Assembly (NCBI RefSeq): GCF_030758975.1
Contig: NZ_CP132359.1
Coordinates: forward strand, 3,493,283-3,557,282
DNA from: Bosea beijingensis
GTDB taxonomy: Bacteria > Pseudomonadota > Alphaproteobacteria > Rhizobiales > Beijerinckiaceae
Reading direction: 5' to 3'
Length of the DNA: 64,000 bases
A program made the translations under genes and the position numbers. The notes beneath the pieces are model-generated. The model did not search any database. It saw only the letters and a program-made list of their open reading frames with translations, and was not told where the DNA came from. Shown here one piece after another: positions 9,209 through 16,828 of this stretch. Every line of letters starts with the position of its first letter. Position 1 is the stretch's first letter.

Positions 9209-10762
9209 ATGACGAGCGATCCTGCCATCAATCCCTATGATGCCGTGGCCTATCCCGGCCATTCCTTCTCGCAGACCCATCCCTCGCGGCTGGCGACCAT
9301 CGCCCATTTCCACGGCATGGCGCCGGCGCTGCCGAGCGCGATGCGCGTGCTCGAACTGGGCTGCGGGCGCGGCGGCAATCTCATCCCGATGGCGGCGCAA
9401 TATCCCGGCAGTCGTTTCCTCGGCATCGACCTCAGCGGCGACTCGATCCGCCAGGCGAGCGCCAACGCCGCCGAGCTCGGCCTCGCCAATCTTGCCTTCG
9501 AGCAGCGCGACATCCTCACGGTGGGGGAGGAGATCGGCACCTTCGACTACATCATCGTCCACGGCGTCTATTCCTGGGTGCCGGATGTCGTGCGCGAGCG
9601 GATCATCGAGCTGTTTGGGCAGTTGCTGGCGCCCCACGGCGTCGCCTATGTCAGCTACAACGCGCTTCCCGGCTGCCGCCTGCGCGATCTCGCCCGCGAC
9701 GTCATGCTCTTCGCCGTCAAGGATATCGAAGACCCGCGTGAGCGGGTCCGGGTCGCCCGCGCGTCTCTGAAAGAGATCGCCGAGGGCAGCGATCCCGACA
9801 GCTTCCATGGTGCGGCGCTGCGGCAGCGCCTCAAGCAGGTCGACGAACTGCCCGACAACGTCCTCTATCACGACGATCTCAATCCAAGTGCGCGCGCCTT
9901 CGCGTTGCACGAGGTGCTCGCGGTCGCCAAGCAAAACGGCCTGCAGTTCCTGGCCGAGGCCTCGTTTCCGAATTTGTATGGCGCCGCCAAGGGGCCGGCC
10001 CAGCAGATGCTCGACAGGATGCCATTGGAACAGATGGCCCTGCGCGAGCAGACGCTCGACCTGCTGATCGGCCGGGCCTTCCGCGAGACGCTTTTGTGCC
10101 GGGCGGATATCCCGCTCAGCCGTGGCGTGCGGTCGGGCTCGCTCAGGCCCTATCATCTCGCGGCCAACGCGCGACTGGCGCCGGCCATGAGCGGCGAGAA
10201 GCCCGGAGTGCAGCGCTTCAGCTTCGACGAGGGCGTGCAGCTCGCCGTCGATTTGCCGCTCGGCAAGGCGGCGCTCGCCATTCTCAGCACGCTCTGGCCG
10301 GCGAGCATCCCCTGGGACGAGCTGGTCGAACGTTCGTGCCGGGACGCGGCGGGTGAGCTGGGGCCGGACCGGGCGCATGAGATCGCCCGGCTGGATGAAG
10401 CCCTGATCGCGATCTTCAAGGCCGGGTTGCTCGACATTCGCCTGGAGGCACCGCCGCTGACGACGGCGATCAGCGAGAAGCCCGCCGCCAGCGAGATCGC
10501 GCGCTGGCAGGCCTCGACTTCCGCCGAGGTCACCGATCTGCGTCACCGAACGGTGCAGCTCGACGGCGTTGTCGTGCGCAAATTCGTCAGCCTGCTCGAT
10601 GGCTCGCGCGACCAGCGCATGCTGCTCGACGCGATGAACGCCTTCCTCGACCAGACCCGCGCCGCCGGCATCACCGTGCCCGGACTGCCGGAGCGGGCGA
10701 CGGCGGAGGAGGTGGCGATGCACCTGCAAGATGTCGCGCGCCTCGGGCTGCTGCGGGCGTGA
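9209..10762 (+). CDS. SAM-dependent methyltransferase of the PKMT (protein-lysine methyltransferase) type
   Basis: A 517-aa protein. The N-terminal class I methyltransferase domain has SAM-binding motif I VLELGCGRGGN (about 46-56), the acidic motif II FLGIDLSGDS and the post-motif FDYIIVHGVYSWV. The long middle part (about 220-320) matches the methyltransferase regulatory domain seen in rickettsial PKMT enzymes that methylate outer-membrane protein lysines, and a C-terminal winged-helix-like segment follows. The substrate is unknown. The divergent neighbour codes for an outer-membrane-barrel protein, a tempting but untested target. Confidence 0.82.
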   Translation: MTSDPAINPYDAVAYPGHSFSQTHPSRLATIAHFHGMAPALPSAMRVLELGCGRGGNLIPMAAQYPGSRFLGIDLSGDSIRQASANAAELGLANLAFEQRDILTVGEEIGTFDYIIVHGVYSWVPDVVRERIIELFGQLLAPHGVAYVSYNALPGCRLRDLARDVMLFAVKDIEDPRERVRVARASLKEIAEGSDPDSFHGAALRQRLKQVDELPDNVLYHDDLNPSARAFALHEVLAVAKQNGLQFLAEASFPNLYGAAKGPAQQMLDRMPLEQMALREQTLDLLIGRAFRETLLCRADIPLSRGVRSGSLRPYHLAANARLAPAMSGEKPGVQRFSFDEGVQLAVDLPLGKAALAILSTLWPASIPWDELVERSCRDAAGELGPDRAHEIARLDEALIAIFKAGLLDIRLEAPPLTTAISEKPAASEIARWQASTSAEVTDLRHRTVQLDGVVVRKFVSLLDGSRDQRMLLDAMNAFLDQTRAAGITVPGLPERATAEEVAMHLQDVARLGLLRA

Positions 10763-10828
10763 CGATTGTGAAGCGCCCGTGCCCGGCGTAACCTTGCGGC
10801 AGGGGGCGATGGAGCGCGGGCCAGCGGA

Positions 10829-12622
10829 ATGAGCGAGCGCTTCCGGCAATTCCAGGTGCTGTTTCCGGAGGAGGATTGCCTCGCAGCGCTGATGCGCCTG
10901 CGCCATGGCGGGACGCGCATGACGTGCTCCGCCTGCGGCCGGCCGGCGCAGTTCGAGCCGCGCCCCAAGCTGCGCGGCTTCGCCTGCCAACACTGCAACT
11001 ACATGATCCATCCTGCGGCCGGGACGCCGCTCGAAAGCCGGCGCACCCCACTTCAGCTCTGGTTCTACGCGTTGAAGGCGGTGTCGGAGCAACCCGGCAA
11101 GGCCGCCGTCAGCGCGATCGCGCGCGACGCGAGCGTGCCGCAGATGATGGCTCAGCGTCTTGCCGATGATCTGACGGCGCTTGCGGGGAAGGGCGATGCC
11201 GGCTGGCTGGACAGGTTGCGGAGTCTGGTGACGGGCAAGCAGGAGGAAGCTGCGGCGCCGGCGGCTGCCGCACCGCTGCCTCCGGCGGCATCGCCTGCTC
11301 AGGCGCCGCAGGCGTCCGCTCCCGTGCGAAGGCCGCCGGTGGAGCCGCCACGCGCTGCTCCGGTCCAGCCTGCTGTTTCCACTCCTCCGCCGCGGGTTGC
11401 ACCTCTGGCGTTTACTCCGGCGACCGGCCCGCAAGCGCTTTCCGCGAAGCCTGCGGATGCGGCCGGCTCGGTTGATGCGCGGCCGAAGAAGACCGCTTCC
11501 GGCCGCAAGGCGATCGCGGCAGTGGCGGTCGGCGTGGCCTGTCTGACGGCCGCCGTGCTCGGTCTCGCCTATGCCCGGCTTCAGCAGCAGGAGCGCCCGC
11601 AGCCGGAGCGGGGCATCGAGATTGCGGCCGTCGAGGCACCGGCGCTGAGGGACGCACCGGCCCGACCCTCGCTGATCCTGTCCTCGGTCGAGCAGGATCT
11701 GGAGGGCGCGCGGCAGGCGGCCCAGTTTGCCCTCGACAACGACCCCACACTGGCAGCGATCAAGCCGCAGGAAGACGCGCCGACCCAGCAGGTGCCGGTC
11801 AACCAGTTGCAGTTGCCGTCCAACATCCTGCTGGTGCCGCCGAAGATGCAGGGTGGGCCGCCGCCGGGACCGGTCTCAGCCAGTGGCGCGCCGCAGCCGC
11901 CGCCGCAAATCTCCAGCGGCGATCCCGACCAGATCCTGACCTTCGGGCCGATCAAGATCCGCCGCCATCTCGTCGACCTGATCGTACGGGCGAGCAAGGT
12001 CGTCGGGGCCGACCCGACCCTGCTGATGGCTGTGGCCGACAAGGAATCCTCGTTCTCGACGGCGGTGAAGGCGCAGACCTCCTCGGCGACCGGGCTGTAC
12101 CAGTTCATCGAGCAGACCTGGCTCGGCGTGATCTACGAGTTCGGGACGAAGCATGGGCTCGCTGCCGATGTGAAGCTGATCGGCCGGTCCGGGCGACAAT
12201 TCGTCGTGACCGATGCTTCGCAGCGCCAGCGCATCCTCGACATGCGGCGCGAGCCCTACATCTCGGCGCTGCTCGCGGCGGAGATGCTGAAGCGCGACAC
12301 ACTCCGGCTTGAACGAGCGCTGGGCCGCCATCTCACCGGCGGCGAGATCTACCTGATCCATTTCCTTGGGCCCGATGCGGCGCAGACCTTCATCGAGACG
12401 ATGGAAGAGACGCCGGGCGTCAAGGCGGCGGAACTCCTGCCCAGGCCCGCGCAAGCCAACCGGCCGATCTTCTACGCGGGTTCCGGCGACGAAACCAAGG
12501 TGCTCACGGTCTCCGAGGTCCACAAGAAGTTCAACGACATGATCAAGGTCAGGCTCGACCGCTACAGCGCGGTCAGGCCGGGACAAGGGGCCGGCATCGC
12601 TCGGCCACAACCGAAGAAATGA
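10829..12622 (+). CDS. Zinc-ribbon (IS1595-transposase-like) membrane protein with lytic transglycosylase domain
   Basis: A 597-aa chimera. Residues 1-120 look like the N-terminal domain of IS1595-family transposases: a four-cysteine zinc ribbon (C33, C36, C53, C56) and then TPLQLWFYAL and a helix-turn-helix-like segment. No transposase catalytic DDE domain follows. A Pro/Ala-rich linker leads to a single membrane helix (about 228-247), a second Pro-rich linker, and an SLT lytic-transglycosylase domain (about 380-530) with probable catalytic Glu406 in DKESSF and the SATGLYQFIEQTW motif. The predicted topology puts the ribbon in the cytoplasm and the muramidase in the periplasm. It lies 66 bp downstream of the methyltransferase gene. 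Confidence 0.83.
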   Translation: MSERFRQFQVLFPEEDCLAALMRLRHGGTRMTCSACGRPAQFEPRPKLRGFACQHCNYMIHPAAGTPLESRRTPLQLWFYALKAVSEQPGKAAVSAIARDASVPQMMAQRLADDLTALAGKGDAGWLDRLRSLVTGKQEEAAAPAAAAPLPPAASPAQAPQASAPVRRPPVEPPRAAPVQPAVSTPPPRVAPLAFTPATGPQALSAKPADAAGSVDARPKKTASGRKAIAAVAVGVACLTAAVLGLAYARLQQQERPQPERGIEIAAVEAPALRDAPARPSLILSSVEQDLEGARQAAQFALDNDPTLAAIKPQEDAPTQQVPVNQLQLPSNILLVPPKMQGGPPPGPVSASGAPQPPPQISSGDPDQILTFGPIKIRRHLVDLIVRASKVVGADPTLLMAVADKESSFSTAVKAQTSSATGLYQFIEQTWLGVIYEFGTKHGLAADVKLIGRSGRQFVVTDASQRQRILDMRREPYISALLAAEMLKRDTLRLERALGRHLTGGEIYLIHFLGPDAAQTFIETMEETPGVKAAELLPRPAQANRPIFYAGSGDETKVLTVSEVHKKFNDMIKVRLDRYSAVRPGQGAGIARPQPKK

Positions 12623-12690
12623 CGTTCTGACGCGGTGCGCGAACCCGCGCGCGGCATCCGCTCTTCGAGAGCAACGAAAGGAGAAAGCCC

Positions 12691-12969
12691 ATGCCGGCCA
12701 ACCGTTTCGAACAGGTCGACGAACCGCCGACCGATGCGATCACGCTCAGGCTGTCGGAGCGCGGCGGGGAGGCTTTCGGGCATGTGCTCTGCCCGGCCGA
12801 TCTTGCCGGCGGGCAACTGGTCAATGATTTCGTCAGCGACGAACTCGCGGCGAAGGATGCCTTCCGGACCGCGATCCGCCTCGCCAACGAGATCCGGGCG
12901 CCGATCGTGGTCGAGGACAAGGCCGGGATCTGGCAGGACGAATGGGGCGTGCTGTATCGCGAGGATTGA
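12691..12969 (+). CDS. Conserved-looking hypothetical protein, 92 aa
   Basis: A 92-residue soluble acidic protein without a signal peptide, rich in Asp/Glu, ending IWQDEWGVLYRED. A good ribosome-binding site (AAAGGAGAAAG) sits just before the ATG, and codon use matches its neighbours, so it is probably real. I recognise no domain. It lies 68 bp after the zinc-ribbon transglycosylase gene and may be co-transcribed with it. Confidence 0.6.
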   Translation: MPANRFEQVDEPPTDAITLRLSERGGEAFGHVLCPADLAGGQLVNDFVSDELAAKDAFRTAIRLANEIRAPIVVEDKAGIWQDEWGVLYRED

Positions 12970-13020
12970 GGGGCGCCAATGCCGTCGTGATCGGACACCA
13001 CCTGAGCATCTCCTCCGCAC

Positions 13021-13152
13021 GTTGTCATTCCGGCGCGCGCCGCAGGCGCGAACCCGGAACCCACGGCTTGGCCGGACCTTCTCTCCCGGTTTGGGTGACT
13101 CACCCGGTCGTGGGTTCCGGGTTCTTCGCTGCGCGAAGCCCGAAATGACAAC
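13021..13152. repeat. Palindromic intergenic repeat, family A, copy 2
   Basis: A complete inverted repeat. The outer ends GTTGTCATT (13021-13029) and AATGACAAC (13144-13152) are exact complements, and inner arms AACCCGGAACCCAC and GTGGGTTCCGGGTT also pair. The right half repeats the motif at 775-811 in inverted orientation. It lies between convergent genes and could end transcription from both sides. Confidence 0.75.
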
Positions 13153-13189
13153 GGTATGGCTCGAAGCGCTTACGCCCGAGGCATAAGTC

Positions 13190-15316
13190 TCACTCGATCC
13201 GGAAATACTTGATCCCCAGGCCGAGCTTACCGCTCTGGCGAGCGAGGTCGAGCTTGAGATTGGCGAAGAACTCGCTCGCAGGCGAAGGATTCGGTCCCGA
13301 AAGCGCTGGCAGGGCTTCCTTGGTGACCAGCGCGAGCACGATCTGCGGGCGCGCGGCGCCGCCGGTCGATTCGAGCTTGAGGTTGAAGGTCACCTTGCCG
13401 CCCTCCCGTTTCATGAAGCTCGCGAGGTTGTAGACGAGCCCGTCGTCGCCGATCAGCACGACGTCGAGATTCTGGCCGCCGCCGGCCTCGACCGAACCGT
13501 TGAGGATCTCGCCGCTCTTCATGTTGAAGGCGCCGATCTGGATCTTCGGGCTGCGGTCGATGCCGATGCCGGGCCGGCGCAGGAAATCGACCATCCGGCA
13601 TTGCGCATCGGTCATCGGCCGCAGATGGATCTGCGCCTCGAAGCCCTGCGCCGCCTTGAAGGCGGAGTCGAAGGCGACGAAGGGCGCCGACGAACTGCCG
13701 AAGCCTTCCAGCGTCGCCTTGCGGTCGCCGATCTCCAGCGGCCAGAGGAAGAAGCAGGAGCCGCCGTCATAGTCGCGGACATAGCGCTCGATCCGCTCGA
13801 CCGGCGTGCGCGGCTCGGGTTCCGGGACGATGGCCGTGCTCTGCGGCGGCGGGACGCTCTGGCTGACCGGAGGCGTCGGGATGACGACGGCGACCGGCGG
13901 CGGCTCGGGCGGCTTGACCTCGACGGCCGGGGGCGGCTTGACGGGTTCGGAAGCAGGCGGGCGTGCCGGCGCCTGCTGGGGCGGCTCGACATTGACGGCG
14001 ACCTGCGAGCCGGGCGCGGGGCGCAGCGGCCGCGGCGTCTGGGGTGGAGGCGTTTGCGGTTGTGCGACCGGAGGTTGCGCCGCTTCAGGCTGAATCGGCG
14101 GAGCGGGAGCGGGCTTTTCGGCTGCCGGCGTCGCGGGCACGGATGGCTGCGCCGGGGCTTCCGAGAGGGCGGGCGGGACGCTCGCCGCAGGCGGCTGTGC
14201 CGCAGGTGCCTCGGCCAGCGCGGGCGGCGCGCTTGCCGAGGTCCCGGATGAGCCAGCCGACGGCGACTCCGAGAGCGGCGGTGGAGTATTGTTCGCCACC
14301 CGGGTCGTCTGGCCGCCGCCGAGCGTTGTCCAGGCATAGAAGCCGCCGCCTGCCAGCAGGGCAAGCACGGCGATGCCGGCGACGAGCGGCAGGGGCGAGC
14401 GGGTCGGCTTGTCCGCCGTCATATGGCCGGTCGGTGCCTTGGCGGCAGCCTTCTTGCCCGACGCTGGCGCTGTCCAGGTGGCGACCTCTGCCATATCGGC
14501 TGGGCGGTCCTTCGGATCGGGCGCCAGCATGCGCGCAAGCAGAGGCCGGACGCGCGCATCGACGCCGGAAAGATCGGGCAGGCGGCGGCGCTTGTCGATG
14601 ATGTCGACCTGAGAGCCGCCCATGTCGATGGCGCGGCCGGTCAGGGCCTGGGCCAGCACCAGCGCGAAGGAATACATGTCCGAGCGGCCGGAGACCTCGC
14701 CGCCATAGAGGCCGAGCTGCTCGGGCGAGACGTAGTTGTATTTCCCCGCGAAGCCGGAGCCGATCACCGTGCCTTCGCCGAGGATACTGGAGCGGGCGAT
14801 GCCGAAATCGATGATCTTGGCGCGGGAGGGGTCGCCGCCCGGCAGGATGATGTTGTCGGGCGAGATGTCGCGATGGATGATGCCGAGCCGGTGCGCGGCA
14901 TGGAGGCCCGGTCCCACGCGCTGGCGCAGGATATCGGCCTCCCCGACGCTGAGCGGCCCCTGCTGGATGCGCTCGGACAGCGGCTGGCCATCGACGAATT
15001 CCATCGCGAGATAGGGCGTCTCGCTCACCGGATCGATGGCGAAGACGTAGTAGCGGACGATGGCCTCGTTATAGAGATTGTGCAGCGCCGCCGCCTCGCG
15101 CCGGAACAGGGCGAGCACGGCGTCGTCGCGGGCCATGTCGGGGCGGATCATCTTGATCGCCACGGCGTCGCCGGTCTGGATTGCGCGGCCCTTGTAGACC
15201 TCGCCCATGCCGCCGACGGCAATCAGGCTCTCGATCTCGTAGATGCCGTTGAGCTTCGTGCCGATGCGGGCATTGGCGCGGGGCGCGAAGACGGTGCGCT
15301 CGGAGTCGTCGCTCAT
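13190..15316 (-). CDS. ppkA: T6SS serine/threonine protein kinase PpkA
   Basis: A 708-aa membrane kinase of the T6SS threonine-phosphorylation pathway. The kinase domain (about 24-290) has the glycine loop AVGGMGEVYKG, Lys55 in VAIKM, catalytic HRDISPDN (D150) and IIDFG (D170). A Lys-rich stretch, a membrane helix (about 325-345), a long Pro/Ala-rich periplasmic linker and a C-terminal DUF4384-like domain (VYNLASFMKREG) follow. The N-terminus SERTVFAP resembles SERTIIRP of TssL here, probably a phosphorylation or FHA-docking site. The ATG at 15316 was chosen because it overlaps the pppA stop by four bases; an upstream in-frame extension is not protein-like. Confidence 0.92.
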   Translation of the reverse strand: MSDDSERTVFAPRANARIGTKLNGIYEIESLIAVGGMGEVYKGRAIQTGDAVAIKMIRPDMARDDAVLALFRREAAALHNLYNEAIVRYYVFAIDPVSETPYLAMEFVDGQPLSERIQQGPLSVGEADILRQRVGPGLHAAHRLGIIHRDISPDNIILPGGDPSRAKIIDFGIARSSILGEGTVIGSGFAGKYNYVSPEQLGLYGGEVSGRSDMYSFALVLAQALTGRAIDMGGSQVDIIDKRRRLPDLSGVDARVRPLLARMLAPDPKDRPADMAEVATWTAPASGKKAAAKAPTGHMTADKPTRSPLPLVAGIAVLALLAGGGFYAWTTLGGGQTTRVANNTPPPLSESPSAGSSGTSASAPPALAEAPAAQPPAASVPPALSEAPAQPSVPATPAAEKPAPAPPIQPEAAQPPVAQPQTPPPQTPRPLRPAPGSQVAVNVEPPQQAPARPPASEPVKPPPAVEVKPPEPPPVAVVIPTPPVSQSVPPPQSTAIVPEPEPRTPVERIERYVRDYDGGSCFFLWPLEIGDRKATLEGFGSSSAPFVAFDSAFKAAQGFEAQIHLRPMTDAQCRMVDFLRRPGIGIDRSPKIQIGAFNMKSGEILNGSVEAGGGQNLDVVLIGDDGLVYNLASFMKREGGKVTFNLKLESTGGAARPQIVLALVTKEALPALSGPNPSPASEFFANLKLDLARQSGKLGLGIKYFRIE

Positions 15317-16107
15317 GGCGTTGTGCTTCCTCGCATGGACCGGTTCGGCATCCAGCGTGTCCTTTCGCTCGTCCCCTGTCGATAGCGCACGATGACGACG
15401 GTGACGTTGTCGCGCGCGCCGCGCTCCAGCGTCAGCGCCAGCAGGGCGTCGCAAGCCTCCTGCGCGCCACCGGTTTCGACGGCCGCCAGGATTTCGGTGT
15501 CGGCGATGTGTTCGGTCAGCCCGTCAGAGCAGAGCAGGAAGGTGTCACCATCGGCGATCTCGCCGTTTTCGAGGTCGAGTTCGGGCGTCTCGTGGACGCC
15601 GATCGCGTGGGTGATGACGTGCCGGCGCGGCGAGCGCTTCGCCTCCTCGGCCGTGAGGAGGCCGCGATCGACCATGTCCTGGACCTCGGTATGGTCGCGC
15701 GAGACCTGCGCGATCCGGCCGCTGCGGATCAGGTAGATGCGGCTGTCGCCCGACCAGAGGCAGGCGAAATGGCGCTGGTGGATCAGCAGGCAGACCAATG
15801 TCGCGCCCATGGTCGCGCCGCGCTTGTCGATCTCGGCGCGCAGATCGTCATTGGCCTTGAGCACCCCGGCTTCGAGCATGGCGAGCAGATCGGGCGCGGA
15901 GCCTGCAGCACCTACCGCCTCCAGCGCGGCGACCACGGTCGCGCTGGCGAGCGCGCCGTTCTCGTGCCCGCCCATGCCGTCGGCGACGGCCCAGAGGCCG
16001 ATCTCCGGCCGCAGGATGAAATTGTCCTCGTTGGCCGTGCGGACCTTGCCGGTATGGCTGATGCAGCCGGTCTCGAAATCCGGGCTCTTGCGCGGGGCGT
16101 CGTTCAT
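15313..16107 (-). CDS. pppA: T6SS PP2C-family protein phosphatase PppA
   Basis: A 264-aa metal-dependent Ser/Thr phosphatase that reverses PpkA phosphorylation. PP2C motifs are clear: TGKVRTANEDNF, VADGMGGHENG, CLWSGDSRIYLIR, SRDHTEVQ, LLCSDGLTEHI and RDNVTVVIVRY, carrying the Asp residues that bind the two metals. The start at 16107 leaves 10 bp after tagF. It overlaps ppkA by four bases, so translation of phosphatase and kinase is probably coupled. In Agrobacterium TagF and PppA are a single fused protein; here they are separate adjacent genes. Confidence 0.93.
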   Translation of the reverse strand: MNDAPRKSPDFETGCISHTGKVRTANEDNFILRPEIGLWAVADGMGGHENGALASATVVAALEAVGAAGSAPDLLAMLEAGVLKANDDLRAEIDKRGATMGATLVCLLIHQRHFACLWSGDSRIYLIRSGRIAQVSRDHTEVQDMVDRGLLTAEEAKRSPRRHVITHAIGVHETPELDLENGEIADGDTFLLCSDGLTEHIADTEILAAVETGGAQEACDALLALTLERGARDNVTVVIVRYRQGTSERTRWMPNRSMRGSTTP

Positions 16108-16117
16108 GGCATCGCCC

Positions 16118-16825
16118 TCATGGTCCGGCGCGCTCGGGCGCGAGATGGCCGTCGAAACGACCGGTGAGCAGGCCGGCAAAGAGATAGGGATCGGGCAAGG
16201 CGTGGCCGGTCAGGGCCAGCGGCTCGAAATTCGGGCCACCGACCGTCCAGAGATAGCACGCATGGGCATAGGCGCGGGCATGGTCTTCGACGCGCAGGGC
16301 CGCCAGCCGTTCCGGGAAACCGGAGGCGATCGCCGCGCTGACGATGGTGCCGTCCGAGAGGCGGACCATGTCCTGTGGCGGCGCGGCGAGGTGATGGTCG
16401 TTCGGGACGGGCAGGGCGCCCAGGCGCTGCGCCACAGCCTCGTAGCTCGCCTGCGGCTCCAGCGCCTGCAGCAGGAAGTCCTCGATCGCCTCGAACCAAT
16501 TGTCCTGCGGGTCGAGCTCCGGCGGCGGGATCGCGGCGCCCGGGCTTGCTGCTGCGAAGACGGTCAGCGGGAAATAGCGGCCGACGCCGTCGACGGAGGG
16601 CATGAAGGCGCCGGCCACCGTCTGCCCGCCATGGGCGCCGCCCAGCCAGAAGCGCCAGATCGGGGCGTTGAGATAGGCCTCCTGCCAGCGGTTGCCGAGT
16701 TCCAGCCGGCTCGCCGTCAGGCCGCCCTGCAGCCATTTCTCGTAAGCCCCGAGGAAGCCGGAGGGAGCGTTCAGCGCGATGAAGTCGCGCTTGGCGGGGA
16801 GCTTGCCGAAGAGGCCGCAGCTCAA
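16118..16825 (-). CDS. tagF: T6SS accessory protein TagF
   Basis: A 235-aa protein of the TagF/SciT (DUF2094) family, a post-translational repressor of T6SS assembly in Pseudomonas and Agrobacterium. Diagnostic N-terminal features are visible: GLFGKLPAKRDFI, the ALNAPSGFLGAYEKWLQ segment, APIWRFWLGG, and GVFMPSVDGVGRYFPL-like wording (here GAFMPSVDGVGRYFPLT). It lies between tssM (3 bp away) and pppA (10 bp) in the leftward operon. Confidence 0.93.
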   Translation of the reverse strand: MSCGLFGKLPAKRDFIALNAPSGFLGAYEKWLQGGLTASRLELGNRWQEAYLNAPIWRFWLGGAHGGQTVAGAFMPSVDGVGRYFPLTVFAAASPGAAIPPPELDPQDNWFEAIEDFLLQALEPQASYEAVAQRLGALPVPNDHHLAAPPQDMVRLSDGTIVSAAIASGFPERLAALRVEDHARAYAHACYLWTVGGPNFEPLALTGHALPDPYLFAGLLTGRFDGHLAPERAGP

Positions 16826-16828
16826 GGC

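Noticed and set aside
10829..11190. An IS1595 insertion sequence
   Set aside because: Only the transposase N-terminal ribbon is present, in frame with a membrane helix and transglycosylase, with no DDE domain, terminal inverted repeats or target-site duplication seen.
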